A DNA stretch of 64,000 bases from the NCBI RefSeq assembly GCF_011947265.1, contig NZ_JAATHD010000007.1, positions 1 through 64,000 of the forward strand, read 5' to 3'. Positions 1-8,586 of the stretch are shown one piece after another. The stretch's first letter is position 1. Every line of letters begins with the position of its first letter. The notes under the pieces are model-generated. The model was given only the letters and a program-made list of their open reading frames with translations. It was not told the DNA's origin and ran no database searches. The DNA comes from Paenibacillus sp. HB172176 (GTDB lineage: Bacteria > Bacillota > Bacilli > Paenibacillales > Paenibacillaceae). The position numbers and the translations under genes are program-made.

Positions 1-441
1 ATGTGAATGACGGAATAGACTAAATTTCAAAACTTGTTTTCCATAATTCGGAGATCCTAGTAGAGTCCGCAACGAAGGCATCACGGATTCAGGAATTCGA
101 ACAATTGGTTATATATGGTTTTTTTATACCCTGCACGTTCATAACCGACCAAAATGGGTTTCTATTGTTGTTTCTAATTTGCTAAAGCAATTGGAAACTA
201 CGCACAGCAACGAATTTTTCGCCGATAGACCCGTTAAGCTGAACCGTACCACAAGTAGCGGCAAGTTTTTTCGGAAAATCCCGCAGCAGGCTTGGAAAGG
301 CGCTTTGCCCGGCATGGGTTCAGGATGGGCCACGCTAGACGGCAAAGTCGGCACAAACGGGCTTCTGAGAGCTTTTTGGGATCACAGAAAGAGGCGGTAC
401 CTTGAAGGGGCTTTTGCTCGCGGAAAGCAAAAGCCCCTCCG
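1..441. other. Intergenic start of window, no supported gene
   Basis: No reading frame here has a convincing ribosome binding site or a recognisable product. An 88-codon frame starting at 179 has unusual composition and no family resemblance. The only structure I see is the perfect hairpin at 406-438, listed separately. Confidence 0.5.
406..438. repeat. Perfect 13-bp inverted repeat
   Basis: AGGGGCTTTTGCT at 406-418 pairs perfectly with AGCAAAAGCCCCT at 426-438 around a 7-nt loop. Neither side is followed by a T tract, so it is not a canonical intrinsic terminator. It lies just beyond the 3' end of the recombinase relic and may be part of a mobile-element end, which is inference. Confidence 0.6.
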
Positions 442-755
442 CTAGTTTGGAGGATGGGGCCGGCTCAGAAAAATGCTTTTGGATGGTCGGGTCAACTCTT
501 GCTCTATTCCGGCGACTTTGCGTCTGTCCTTCATGTGGACTTGTTTGACCACGGTCTGAAGAAGCGTCTTCTGCGTTTCGGGAGGTGCTTCTTCGAGTAG
601 GCTTTGAAACTGGGCGAGAGTCTGCCGTACTTGCTGGAGAGGGACGGGGTCAGAAGTGCTGTACATCAGTTGCCGCTCTCCTCTGTTCTCCGGCATTCCA
701 GTTGTTCACACTGGATATTTAGTTCACTTAGCCGCTCTACGATATTTTCTGGAAC
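442..755 (-). pseudogene. Relic of serine recombinase C-terminus
   Basis: An 84-codon stretch ending at 442 contains LLEEAPPETQKTLLQTVV followed by a DRRKVAGIEQEL-like strand. This pattern is typical of the C-terminal coiled coil and final strand of large serine recombinases. The preceding heptad-like segment (ENIVERLSELNIQCEQLE, read from about 755) is in a different frame, so at least one frameshift separates the two. The resolvase catalytic domain and the zinc ribbon are absent. It is most simply the decayed 3' end of an integrative element; a second, unrelated recombinase tail lies at 58144-58290. The family assignment is from pattern recognition only. Confidence 0.5.
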
Positions 756-885
756 AACATCTGAACAGCTTCCTTCAAATCCTGAGAGATGATTAGCTCA
801 TGCTCTCCATGAAAGATCTTTCTAACCAGTTCTGTCTCAATTAGATTTGAAAGAAGAATCTTTTCTTTTCCCTAGCTTAGGGAAT

Positions 886-917
886 TTCTACTCCGTCGTA
901 TCGTCAACGGAGTAGAA
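886..917 (-). terminator. Hairpin at the 3' end of the SDR gene
   Basis: TTCTACTCCGT (886-896) and ACGGAGTAGAA (907-917) form an 11-bp perfect stem that overlaps the last codons and stop of the SDR gene. The T tract after it is poor, so termination is plausible but not certain. Confidence 0.5.
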
Positions 918-1872
918 TAGGCTCCTCATTTGGTTCCAAATGGACGAGCATTTTTGTATCATTCCATAATTGTAGTGCTCGCTTTTTATCATATGATAAT
1001 GTAGAAGAACGTCTTTCGATTAAGCTGCCGTCATTTGATTGAAAATACTTCCCTGATCCATTGGCATAAGCAGAATCAGCAGAAATCTTAGCAAGAGCCT
1101 TTCCTGAAAAGTCTACGCTCCCAATCGTAATACCGAGGCGCTTGAAAATCCAATTCATAAAAGATCTATCAGCTAGCCACTGCACGGGCTTTGGCATCTC
1201 TCTGAGGAATCCAGTTCCCGGAGTAGCACCGGGATCATACGCAATAGAAGCGATCGAACTGCCAGATTTTTTTAGCCGACGGTCCAACTCATAGGCATGA
1301 AGTATCATACATAGCTTTGAAGTTGCATAGAGCTTACCAGAAGAAACTGGTTTTTTACCATATTTACCCGTATTAGCCAAATCCATTGCGTTATGTTCTG
1401 AAGCAACGCCCATCATTCTACCGTCTGCCGTATCAGGATCATGCGTTCCACTTACTGTGAATACAATGCGACCATGATTCGCTATGCTGTCCAACAACAA
1501 TTCAACCAGTAGAAAATGTCCTAAATAGTTGGCTGCAAATGTCTCCTCGTAACCGTCACTGGTGTAGGAGACGGGCCCGTTGAGCCGTACTCCGGCATTG
1601 CAAATGATCGCCTGAAGGGAATCGATCTCTCCATTGTTGAGCATAGTGCGGCATTGCGCAGCTGCTGATCTTACTGAGTCCAGAGAGGATGTATCTATTT
1701 TAATAATACTTACCTTTACACCGTAGGTTGCACGAAGTTCACTAGCAACTGGTTCAATTCGCTCCAAGTTGCGTCCTGCTAGAACTAGATTAAGCTGATA
1801 ATCTGAGGCGAGTTGTTTGGAGCATTCGAGACCGATTCCGCTGTGTCCGCCTGTTATGAGAATTGTAGGCAT
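904..1872 (-). CDS. Short-chain dehydrogenase/reductase
   Basis: A 322-residue cytoplasmic NAD(P)-dependent oxidoreductase of the extended retinol-dehydrogenase/protochlorophyllide-reductase-like SDR group. TGGHSGIG at residues 7-14 is the dinucleotide-binding motif, CNAG near 91-94 supports the fold, and Tyr182-x3-Lys186 (YATSK) is the catalytic pair. The ATG at 1872 is chosen because AAAGGAGG lies just upstream; the frame stays open 15 codons further without a better site. It is divergent from a TetR gene at 1988, with a palindrome between them, so local repression by that TetR is likely. The substrate cannot be deduced from sequence. Confidence 0.9.
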   Translation of the reverse strand: MPTILITGGHSGIGLECSKQLASDYQLNLVLAGRNLERIEPVASELRATYGVKVSIIKIDTSSLDSVRSAAAQCRTMLNNGEIDSLQAIICNAGVRLNGPVSYTSDGYEETFAANYLGHFLLVELLLDSIANHGRIVFTVSGTHDPDTADGRMMGVASEHNAMDLANTGKYGKKPVSSGKLYATSKLCMILHAYELDRRLKKSGSSIASIAYDPGATPGTGFLREMPKPVQWLADRSFMNWIFKRLGITIGSVDFSGKALAKISADSAYANGSGKYFQSNDGSLIERRSSTLSYDKKRALQLWNDTKMLVHLEPNEEPILLR

Positions 1873-1935
1873 AATGACAACCTCCTTTAAAGTCCCTGTT
1901 AAATGTGGGATAATCAAATTAAAGCATTCAATTTA

Positions 1936-1953
1936 CGGAACTGTCAAGTTCCG
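1936..1953. promoter_or_regulatory. Palindromic operator between SDR and TetR genes
   Basis: CGGAACT (1936-1942) and AGTTCCG (1947-1953) are perfect 7-bp arms around a 4-nt spacer, midway between the divergent starts at 1872 and 1988. Size and position suit a TetR dimer site controlling both genes. The role is inferred. Confidence 0.55.
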
Positions 1954-1987
1954 AAACTAATAAGTTCATTTTAATTGGAGATAAATC

Positions 1988-2653
1988 ATGAATGATATGA
2001 AGAAAGCAACATCCTCCGGCTCCCAAGTGCCCAACGAAGTATTGGAACCTGCGCGAAAGTTGGGTCGCAAGCGAGATCACACGCGGGATTCAATAATCCT
2101 TGAGGCGGCCATCGCCATACTCGCTGAAGCGGGTTTCGATGGCATGACAATGGACATGGTCGCGACCCGAGCGAAAGCAGGAAAGGCGACCGTGTACCGC
2201 CGTTGGTCCTCCAAGTCGGAGTTAGTCCGAGAAGCCTTGACCTGGATGAGTAGAAATCATCTTGAGCTCGACTCCTTGCCCGATTCTGGGACCTTGCGCG
2301 GCGATCTGCTTACACTATTGAAGCCGCAATCGATCGAGGAGGAAGAACGCAAATTTCGAGTTCTCGCGGGCCTGGGCTCCTATTTGCAGCATCCGGAATT
2401 TGCTGAAACGGGAATATCGGGAGTGTTTGAGCCATGGATCGCTGCAAACCGTGAGCTCATGCAACGAGCTGTTATCCGCGGTGAAATTTCTGCTCATGCA
2501 GACATTGAAATGGCTTGCCAGGTTATTACGTCAATGGCTTCCTATTACGGGCTCATTCAGCATAAACCGTTCGACACGAGTCTCTTTACGGGGCTAATCG
2601 ATGGCGTTCTGTTACCTGCGCTCATAAACCCGTTAACATCTCCAAGGAGCTGA
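1988..2653 (+). CDS. TetR/AcrR family repressor
   Basis: A 221-residue transcription factor. Residues about 30-80 form a typical TetR helix-turn-helix: an ILEAAIAILAEAGFDGMTMD helix pair followed by the KATVYRRWSSKSEL recognition region. The rest is a helical ligand-binding and dimerisation domain without recognisable specificity. The start at 1988 follows TTGGAG. It is divergent from the SDR gene, and the 18-bp palindrome at 1936-1953 is the obvious candidate operator. The natural ligand is unknown but may be a substrate or product of the SDR. Confidence 0.9.
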   Translation: MNDMKKATSSGSQVPNEVLEPARKLGRKRDHTRDSIILEAAIAILAEAGFDGMTMDMVATRAKAGKATVYRRWSSKSELVREALTWMSRNHLELDSLPDSGTLRGDLLTLLKPQSIEEEERKFRVLAGLGSYLQHPEFAETGISGVFEPWIAANRELMQRAVIRGEISAHADIEMACQVITSMASYYGLIQHKPFDTSLFTGLIDGVLLPALINPLTSPRS

Positions 2654-2747
2654 CATGACAGGAATAGCTTAAGAAACTTAGCAAACAACGCTTAGGGATG
2701 CGTTGAATAAGCGAGCAACGATAGCCGAGTAAAGCGAGACCAAAGAA

Positions 2748-2790
2748 AGGGCCAGTCGGATAAGGATGGCCCTAATACTTGCCGTTACAG
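2748..2790. repeat. Dispersed hairpin repeat with conserved tail, copy 1
   Basis: AGGGCCA (2748-2754) pairs with TGGCCCT (2767-2773). It is followed by ACTTGCCGTTACAG at 2777-2790. The same 14-nt tail follows a similar hairpin at 13120-13148, so this is a dispersed element and not a private terminator. It sits between the TetR gene and the convergent reductase gene, where it could also terminate transcripts. Confidence 0.6.
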
Positions 2791-2839
2791 ACAGCGCGGA
2801 GAACCCTACCACAAGTAATGAGAGCTACAAATCACTTCT

Positions 2840-3370
2840 TCATTGTGCGAGCTTCGTCTGAGAATATTGGACAAATTCCGCATATCGCTTGGCTTCGTCC
2901 TTGAGAGCTCCAGCAGATGGGCTATAGGATACAAAGGCTGGCAGGAACGTACCATTACACCGGGTAATGGTACTCTGAATCGGCCGAATATATTCGCTTA
3001 TGGTGAACCAGTTACGGCCGCCTGCGCGATATTCGTTTTCCGAGCCGCCTGTTGTCGTTGCGATCATAAATTCTTTGCCCCTCAAATTGTCGCCTCCGGG
3101 TCCGAACGCCCAACCGAATGTCAGTACATCGTCAAACCACTTTTTTAAAAGCGGCGGGCAGCTGTACCAAAAGAATGGAAATTGAAAAACAATCCGGTCA
3201 AATTCGATCAATAATTGATGTTCTCGTTCGACGTTGATATTCCAATTCGAATACTCTTGATACAGATCACGGATGTGTATATTCGGCTGTTGTTTCAATT
3301 CGCTCAGAAGCGCATAATTCCATGCGGATTTGTTCAGGTTTGGATGTGCTACAATTACCATCGATTTCAT
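2840..3370 (-). CDS. Flavodoxin-fold NAD(P)H oxidoreductase
   Basis: A 176-residue protein of the flavodoxin_2 family (KefF/YwrO/MdaB type), which binds FMN or FAD and reduces quinones or related electrophiles with NAD(P)H. Family features are the N-terminal MVIVAHPNLNKSAWN phosphate-binding loop, FQFPFFWYSCPPLLKKWFDDV near the middle and the ATTTGG segment before the C-terminus. The ATG at 3370 has AAGGG at proper spacing; an ATG three codons upstream lies too close to that site. It is divergent from an HxlR regulator with a palindrome between them, a common arrangement for electrophile-inducible reductases. Confidence 0.88.
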   Translation of the reverse strand: MKSMVIVAHPNLNKSAWNYALLSELKQQPNIHIRDLYQEYSNWNINVEREHQLLIEFDRIVFQFPFFWYSCPPLLKKWFDDVLTFGWAFGPGGDNLRGKEFMIATTTGGSENEYRAGGRNWFTISEYIRPIQSTITRCNGTFLPAFVSYSPSAGALKDEAKRYAEFVQYSQTKLAQ

Positions 3371-3465
3371 GACCATCATCCCTTACTGTTATTTTGGTTG
3401 TCCAAGGTTGGCCAGGATACTTCCTCTTTACACCTATGATTATCCGAGATATTTAAAATCTTGAA

Positions 3466-3571
3466 AAGTACGCATTTTATTCGTACATAGTCCATCATTC
3501 CATACCATAGATGGCGCAGTACTTGAGGTGTGGTCCGTTAGATCGTACTAAGTACGTGAATAAAGAGTACT
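3466..3571. promoter_or_regulatory. Cluster of AGTAC half-sites, likely HxlR operator
   Basis: The 273-bp divergent region contains a 13-bp palindrome CGTACTAAGTACG at 3544-3556, AGTACT at 3518-3523 and 3566-3571, and further GTACG/CGTAC half-sites near 3466-3485. The TACT-AGTA pattern resembles operators of YodB/HypR-type HxlR regulators. The site assignment is inference from position and symmetry. Confidence 0.55.
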
Positions 3572-3643
3572 ATCGGCGCGGGAGATATTTTGATAATGTT
3601 AGGGGAGATAGGTGTGCGGGTATCTTGAAATACATGGGGGCTG

Positions 3644-4006
3644 ATGTTATTGCGGTTAAAAACTCACGTCGATAAGACGACGGAAGGCATAGTAGCGACA
3701 CTGGATATTATTGGCGGAAAGTGGAAGCCTTTGATTCTGTTTATTTTACTGCATGAGGGAACCAAGCGATTCGGAGAGCTGAGGAGGATGCTGCCGGTTA
3801 TTACGCAGGGTATGCTGACGAATCAGCTTCGGGAGCTAGAACGGGATGGGCTCGTCGAACGCAGGGTATATCAGGAGATCCCTCCAAAAGTGGAATATAG
3901 TTTGACCGATCATGGAAAAACGCTGGCTCCGGTGTTGACAGACATGTGCAACTGGGGATTTAAGCATCTCGACTTTATAAAAGGTCTAAGCGATGAATCG
4001 GAATAA
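3644..4006 (+). CDS. HxlR family winged-helix regulator
   Basis: A 120-residue DNA-binding protein. [18 protein letters not shown] and [20 protein letters not shown] are hallmark HxlR/YodB segments, followed by the wing [19 protein letters not shown]. The N-terminal cysteine used for thiol sensing in YodB and HypR is absent; the only Cys is near residue 106 in the last helix, so classical one-Cys redox sensing at the N-terminus is unlikely. The start codon has only a weak upstream GGGGG, so the exact start is less sure. It probably controls the divergent reductase gene. Confidence 0.88.
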   Translation: MLLRLKTHVDKTTEGIVATLDIIGGKWKPLILFILLHEGTKRFGELRRMLPVITQGMLTNQLRELERDGLVERRVYQEIPPKVEYSLTDHGKTLAPVLTDMCNWGFKHLDFIKGLSDESE

Positions 4007-4103
4007 AATCCAGCAAGGCTCCCTCCCCATTAAGCTAATAGGTCTTTACGACGCTTCAGAAGCTTGTGTCGTTAGGGAGCGTTGACTTCGATAGCTTATC
4101 CTT

Positions 4104-4460
4104 CTATTTGTAAAAAACCTTATCAACATTGTATTTGGCCTTATGCTCATTAATGATGAAGGTTTCATAGATTTCTCTATGTACAGGGCTTTGTACAAGG
4201 CAAACCTCGATTTTGGCAACTTCTTCCCGATGATTCTTGATCACGGATACGGAGTCCTCAAAATGCTTTTTGATTCGGGGCCGCAGCTTGCGCGCCTTGC
4301 CAACAAACAATAGCTCGTCCTGATCATTATAGAACATAAAGATGCCCCCCTCCTCTCGCGATATAAGGTGAAAATCCGTAAAGCCGCAAATATGGCTGAG
4401 CTTTGGCTCCTGTTGCTTGTATATTGTCACATCCGGATTTGGAACCGTAATTAAAATCAT
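4104..4460 (-). CDS. UvrC-like GIY-YIG domain protein
   Basis: A 118-residue stand-alone GIY-YIG protein of the type annotated as nucleotide excision repair endonuclease in bacilli. GGIFMFY near residues 38-44 and LFVGKARKLRPR near 51-62 are the two motif strands and the catalytic Arg segment. ETFIINEHKAKYN near the C-terminus carries the metal-binding Glu and conserved Asn. The canonical tyrosines are replaced (GIF, FVG). The ATG at 4460 has AGAGGAG nine bases upstream; the longer frame has no such site. The lone nuclease domain lacks the UvrB-binding and HhH parts of UvrC, so its DNA target is unknown. Confidence 0.8.
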   Translation of the reverse strand: MILITVPNPDVTIYKQQEPKLSHICGFTDFHLISREEGGIFMFYNDQDELLFVGKARKLRPRIKKHFEDSVSVIKNHREEVAKIEVCLVQSPVHREIYETFIINEHKAKYNVDKVFYK

Positions 4461-4582
4461 ATGCGCTCGCTCCTCTTCTTTAATCCTGTGTCGAAACAGC
4501 AGGCTGGACTTATTATAGCAGCCCGTCCTCTGAATGTCTGCCCATTTTTCCAAGTCATCATGACGCGCAGCCCGTATGAGAG

Positions 4583-5185
4583 TCAGGCAAATGGTACTTG
4601 ATATTGCGTAAAAATCGCCTTGTATTTTTCCTCGAATATGCGCCAGCGACTCTCTGCGCCATGCTTGTCCCGCAAGGCGCTTACATAGCGCTTTGCCGCT
4701 TCGATGTCCTTGGCTTGCAGCAGCAAACGCAGACTTTCCTCGCCTAGATGCAGATAGGGTCCCGCCGTATAATAGTCTACAATCTTCCGGGCATTTGGTA
4801 TCGTGTCGTAGAACTGAATGACCTCCTTCAAGCCGGCTAGCAGCGTTGCAAGCAGGTCGTCCTGATTGCTGTCGCCCTCCAGCTCAAAGTGATCCGGGGC
4901 AAACGAGGCCAGCTCCTCCATTCTTTCTCTGAAGTGGCAGTCTACCTCCTGTGGAGCCTCCAGAACCTCCCTTGTCTGTAAGCGGGCCAGCTCTGCCGCA
5001 TAAATACCGCAATTCACATAAAACCGAATACGCTCCTTTGAATTGCCCCGAGACTTTTGGAACTGAATCAGGTAAATAAGGTCGCCCGATGACTTGCTAA
5101 AGCATAATCCTTTTTTGGAAAAGCCATATCCAGCAAGAAGCGGTTTTACGTCATGCTTGATCCATTCATTAAAGCGTTGCTGCAA
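4583..5185 (-). CDS. DUF4304 domain protein
   Basis: A 200-residue protein with the DUF4304 pattern in its first half: an amphipathic start, VKPLLAGYGFSKKGLCFSK, then LIYLIQFQKSR and a FYVNCGIY strand. No enzymatic motif or membrane segment is visible. I place the start at the TTG at 5185 because AGGAGG lies 7 nt upstream; the ATG 21 codons earlier lacks a binding site. It lies upstream of the GIY-YIG gene on the same strand with a 122-bp gap, so co-transcription is possible. Function unknown. Confidence 0.72.
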   Translation of the reverse strand: MQQRFNEWIKHDVKPLLAGYGFSKKGLCFSKSSGDLIYLIQFQKSRGNSKERIRFYVNCGIYAAELARLQTREVLEAPQEVDCHFRERMEELASFAPDHFELEGDSNQDDLLATLLAGLKEVIQFYDTIPNARKIVDYYTAGPYLHLGEESLRLLLQAKDIEAAKRYVSALRDKHGAESRWRIFEEKYKAIFTQYQVPFA

Positions 5186-5325
5186 TGGTATCCCTCCTGC
5201 GTGTATAATGAGTGTGGTCGGATATCCTCTGCTTTGAGTATCATTCATTTGGGCTGTATTTGCAAACCTGCAACTCGAGCTCGTCTGTCCTATCGAGGTA
5301 TTTTGAAGTGAGCCTTGTCATTCGG

Positions 5326-5592
5326 TCAGCTCTCATTCCTTGCATGTAAGGAGTCATTCTCATGATGTACGGATGATTTTTTAATAAACCAACCCAGCAC
5401 CAAAGCAAGCATGGCGAGAATAAATGTTATCCAAAAAACGATTTGCAAACCGGCAATCACGCTTTGTGTTTTCTCGTGCGTTGCAGTGGGATCGAGTGAA
5501 TGGCGGAGATAACGATTGGCTCCGGATGACATGATGCCAACGAACAAAGCGATGCCAATTCCCCCGGCAATCTGTTGGAGCGTATTGTATAT
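5326..5592 (-). pseudogene. MFS exporter, 3' part split off by IS element
   Basis: This is the C-terminal piece of the transporter whose 5' part is at 7333-8526. It starts at the target duplication (IYNTLQQIAGGIGIALF) and runs through one more hydrophobic helix (IVFWITFILAMLALVLGWF) to a charged tail. In DHA2-type drug exporters the sequence HGTAI is normally followed directly by NTLQQI, so the two pieces join in frame once the element is removed. Without the element the protein would have about 490 residues. Confidence 0.85.
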
Positions 5593-5610
5593 CCTAAGTT
5601 CCCCCCCCAA

Positions 5611-7206
5611 TTATAACGAGGTTGGAGGCGAGACGTCTAAAGCCGCATAAATATCCAACTGCCGTTTCGTAATCTCACCGAACTGTAGGTCGTGTCCGGG
5701 ACGCTGGTAACATTCAATCACGTCCAAGTCATCTAGTAGGCCCTGCATCGTATAGCGTTGGAACAAGTTTTTTTCCTGCATGACTTTCTTAAGATAGGAT
5801 AAAAAGATCAGGGCAACAAACTCGACAAATAATTTCCCGTCCAGGCTTCGCTCAGAAGATACCTCCATGCGACGGAAACTCAAGCGATCTTTTAAATTCC
5901 CAAACGCTTTTTCAATGACATCCTTGTTGCGATACAGCGCCAGCGCTTGAATCGGGTCTTTGATCTCATTGCTAAGCAAGGCAAAGTAGCCATAATTTTG
6001 AGCCGCTGCATCAATCGCTTCCTGTTTCGCCTTGACGACCGTTCCGCGCTTGGGCGTTGACTTTATCGTAAAATATTTGGCATACGCCTTCTCATGGGCG
6101 GGTTCGCGCTTTCCGCTTTCCAGTTCAGCTTTCAGCTTTGTAAGCAGGTGGTTGAGTTTGTTCGCGTCGTCCGTTTCTTTCTCTTTGTTAAAATACAGGT
6201 GCAAGTACGCTCTGCGCTCACTTTTCAACACGTCGCCTTTGTAAGGTCGCTCTTGGCTGTAGTGCCATACGATCGTGCTCGTGTAGGCGTATAAATTATA
6301 ATCAGCATGAAAGTGTTCCCACTGGTGAAGGGATGGTCTGGCCGTTTGCAGTTCCTGTTGTACGTATTTCAACGTGACCTTGACACCGATCAGAAATTTG
6401 AGATGATGCCGGTACAGCGCGTTGATGTTCGCTTCACTGTAAAAGCCACGGTCCATGACAAGTTTAATCTTTTTGTACGATAAAAAGTCCAGGTCCGCCA
6501 AAAGCTTTTGAATCGTAGATACGTCCGAAATATTACCGGGCAGCTTGCGGTAGTAAAACGGCAAATTCGATTGCTCGCCGAACAGCAACGCCAGATTCAT
6601 TTGCGGAAGCGGATCGTGTTCCTTGTTCTTGCCATATTTGACTTGCTTCAAGCTTTCCGAATAGCTGGACAAGGTTGTGGTATCATAGGCCCAATACTCC
6701 TGTTCTGCACGGCGGCGTCCTTGCAAACGAAAAAACTGCTCCCTTGCTTCTTCCGTTATGGAAGCAAAGAAATCGCTGCTGCGCTGGGAAGAAATATCTT
6801 GCCCATACGGATGGCGGTGTGTGAGCGACCATTTCGAAAAGCGCATTAATGGATTATGATCCTCCAGGATCAGAAAAAAAGCGATCGACAAGAGTTGCTT
6901 GTATTGATCCGGAAAGCACTGCTTCAAGTCCGCGACTATGCCCAATTTGTCGCTAATCGCATCCAGCAAATAAGTAGCGCCTGCATAGAGGCGTTTCGTT
7001 TCGGTAAAGGGAACTGGGCCCCGTTTTACAGAACAGGTGGACTCCGTTAAACGCTTCGACGGAATCAAAGCGCCCGTAACCGGATCTAACTTACCGACAC
7101 AAGTGCGACGGCTACGCGATTGCTGTTTATCTTTATCCCAATAGTTCTCGGCCTCATAGACGTAGGTGACGCCATTTTTCTTGTTTTTCACATATACGAG
7201 CGGCAT
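5611..7206 (-). CDS. IS1634-like DDE transposase
   Basis: A 531-residue transposase of the IS4/IS1634 superfamily. Likely catalytic residues are Asp175 in YDTTTLSSYSE, Asp252 in LVMDRGFYSE and Glu432 in YRNKDVIEKAFGNLK, the last resembling the YREK signature with Lys in place of one Arg. The ATG at 7206 is preferred because GGAGGG lies 5 nt upstream. That binding site sits in one arm of a perfect 40-bp palindrome at 7212-7251, which could limit translation from read-through transcripts. The stop codon overlaps the left inverted repeat. No damage is visible, so the protein is probably active. Confidence 0.9.
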   Translation of the reverse strand: MPLVYVKNKKNGVTYVYEAENYWDKDKQQSRSRRTCVGKLDPVTGALIPSKRLTESTCSVKRGPVPFTETKRLYAGATYLLDAISDKLGIVADLKQCFPDQYKQLLSIAFFLILEDHNPLMRFSKWSLTHRHPYGQDISSQRSSDFFASITEEAREQFFRLQGRRRAEQEYWAYDTTTLSSYSESLKQVKYGKNKEHDPLPQMNLALLFGEQSNLPFYYRKLPGNISDVSTIQKLLADLDFLSYKKIKLVMDRGFYSEANINALYRHHLKFLIGVKVTLKYVQQELQTARPSLHQWEHFHADYNLYAYTSTIVWHYSQERPYKGDVLKSERRAYLHLYFNKEKETDDANKLNHLLTKLKAELESGKREPAHEKAYAKYFTIKSTPKRGTVVKAKQEAIDAAAQNYGYFALLSNEIKDPIQALALYRNKDVIEKAFGNLKDRLSFRRMEVSSERSLDGKLFVEFVALIFLSYLKKVMQEKNLFQRYTMQGLLDDLDVIECYQRPGHDLQFGEITKRQLDIYAALDVSPPTSL

Positions 7207-7211
7207 AATCG

Positions 7212-7251
7212 CCCTCCATTCCACGTTATAATTATAACGTGGAATGGAGGG
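7212..7251. promoter_or_regulatory. Perfect 40-bp palindrome over transposase RBS
   Basis: Every base from 7212 to 7231 is complementary to its mirror in 7232-7251, with the centre at TTATAATTATAA. The arm nearest the gene contains the transposase ribosome binding site. In RNA entering from the interrupted MFS gene it would fold and hide that site. In DNA it contains TATAAT-like sequence and a TTATAACG core that also occurs at the element ends, so it could be a promoter and transposase-binding site. Confidence 0.75.
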
Positions 7252-7332
7252 TAATGGAAAGAGAAACTTAAGAAAAGGCCGTAGTTATAGGCTTCTTAGC
7301 TAAACCTCGTTATAATTTCGCGGGAATGCAGG

Positions 7333-8526
7333 GTATATGGCTGTGCCATGAGGAACTAAGTGAAGCGGAAGTTGATTCAATCCTGTTGTCTGAGCCGGCA
7401 TGACGACGAACGCTATGCCTGCGAATAAGAGGATATGATTGCAAAGAACGAAGCTTTGCGCGGTATCACTGTTGAGACCGGCAAATTGCCATAACGATAT
7501 GGCGATCATAAGCAATCCGGGCATGACGACGAATCTCGGTCCCCATTTATCGAATAATATTCCCGTTACTGGCATCAGCATTGCGTTTAAAATACAGCCG
7601 GGCATAAGAAGCAAACCTGTCGTGAGTGCTGTCAACTGCATTAAATCCTGCATATAGATCGGCAGCAATGTCGTGGCGGTGAATAGAACCATCATCAGGA
7701 TGACTACTAATCCCGCAACCAAAGAAAAAGTGGGATATCGGAATACGGTAAGATCGATTAAAGGCACCTTCATTTTGAACTGCCGCCGTACAAGCAAGAG
7801 CAAGAAGAAGCTGCCTATGGCAATCAAACTGCAGCCCTCAGGTTCAGTCCAGACATTGGGTCGGCTGAAGCCGTAGATGATGCAACCGAAGCCGATGGTT
7901 GACATCACAATGGACAAAAGATCGACCCTGGGTTTGGTTAGTTCTGTCACATTTTTCAAGTACAACAATGCATAACTAATCGAAAGCAATATGACAGGAA
8001 TCACCAAATAGAATAGCCATCGCCAGTGTAAGGTATCAATGACCAGCCCCGATAAAGCTGGTCCGATGACAGGGGCGACCATAATGACCAGCCCCATGAG
8101 TCCCATGGCCGCACCCCGGCGTTCCAGGGGATAGAGGGCGAGAATCGTATTCATCGCCAATGGGATCAATAATCCTGTCCCGCAAGCCTGAACAACCCTG
8201 CCCATCAGCAAAATTTCGAATCCGGGGGATATGGCACACAAGCAGGTACCGACTAAAAATAATGCCATCGCGGACATAAACATCTGTCGAGTCGTGAACC
8301 ATTGCTGCAGCAAGGCAGTCACAGGCACCAGTACGCCGATTACGAGCATATACCCCGTCGATAACCATTGTATGGTCGAAGCGGCAACGTTGAATTCCCG
8401 CATCAAGCTAGGAAATGCATTGGCAAGTAAATTTTCGCTAAGAAACGCAATGAATGTGCCTAGGAGTAGCGCGACCAACATCGGCCCTCTCTTCATCCCA
8501 CTTGTATCGTAAACCTGCTTGCTCAT
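7333..8526 (-). pseudogene. MFS drug exporter, 5' part interrupted by IS
   Basis: The first about 398 residues of a DHA2 (EmrB/QacA-type) proton-driven multidrug exporter. Multiple hydrophobic helices are obvious. GRVVQACGTGLLIPLAMN and the ERRGAAMGLMGLVIMVAPVIGP segment correspond to the motif region of helices 4-5. The start at 8526 follows GGGAGG. The frame is broken at GTAIY by the insertion and then runs a few codons into the element. The last helices are at 5326-5592. The exporter is presumably inactive unless the element excises precisely. Confidence 0.88.
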
Positions 8527-8586
8527 CTTTGCCTCCCGTATATTTCGTTCTGTCCTTGATACCGAATAGCCAGCTTGTTGCGCAAA

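Larger units (their letters stand above)
5593..7332 (-). mobile_element. IS1634-family-like insertion sequence, intact
   Basis: A 1740-bp element with one transposase gene. Its ends are imperfect inverted repeats of 28-29 bp at 5593-5621 and 7305-7332; both end in TTATAACGAGG on the inside and begin with CCT at the outer tip. It is flanked by a 6-bp direct repeat GTATAT at 5587-5592 and 7333-7338, the target duplication. It interrupts an MFS gene in the same orientation. Intact ends, an undamaged transposase and a clean duplication suggest recent insertion. The family name rests on transposase resemblance and element size. Confidence 0.88.

Noticed and set aside
179..445. 88-codon plus-strand frame near the window start
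   Set aside because: No binding site, no recognisable product; it runs into the hairpin at 406-438.
745..872. Minus-strand frame (ETELVRKIFHGEHELIISQD) upstream of the recombinase tail at 442
   Set aside because: It could be a further frame of the same relic, but this segment does not match a recombinase pattern I know.
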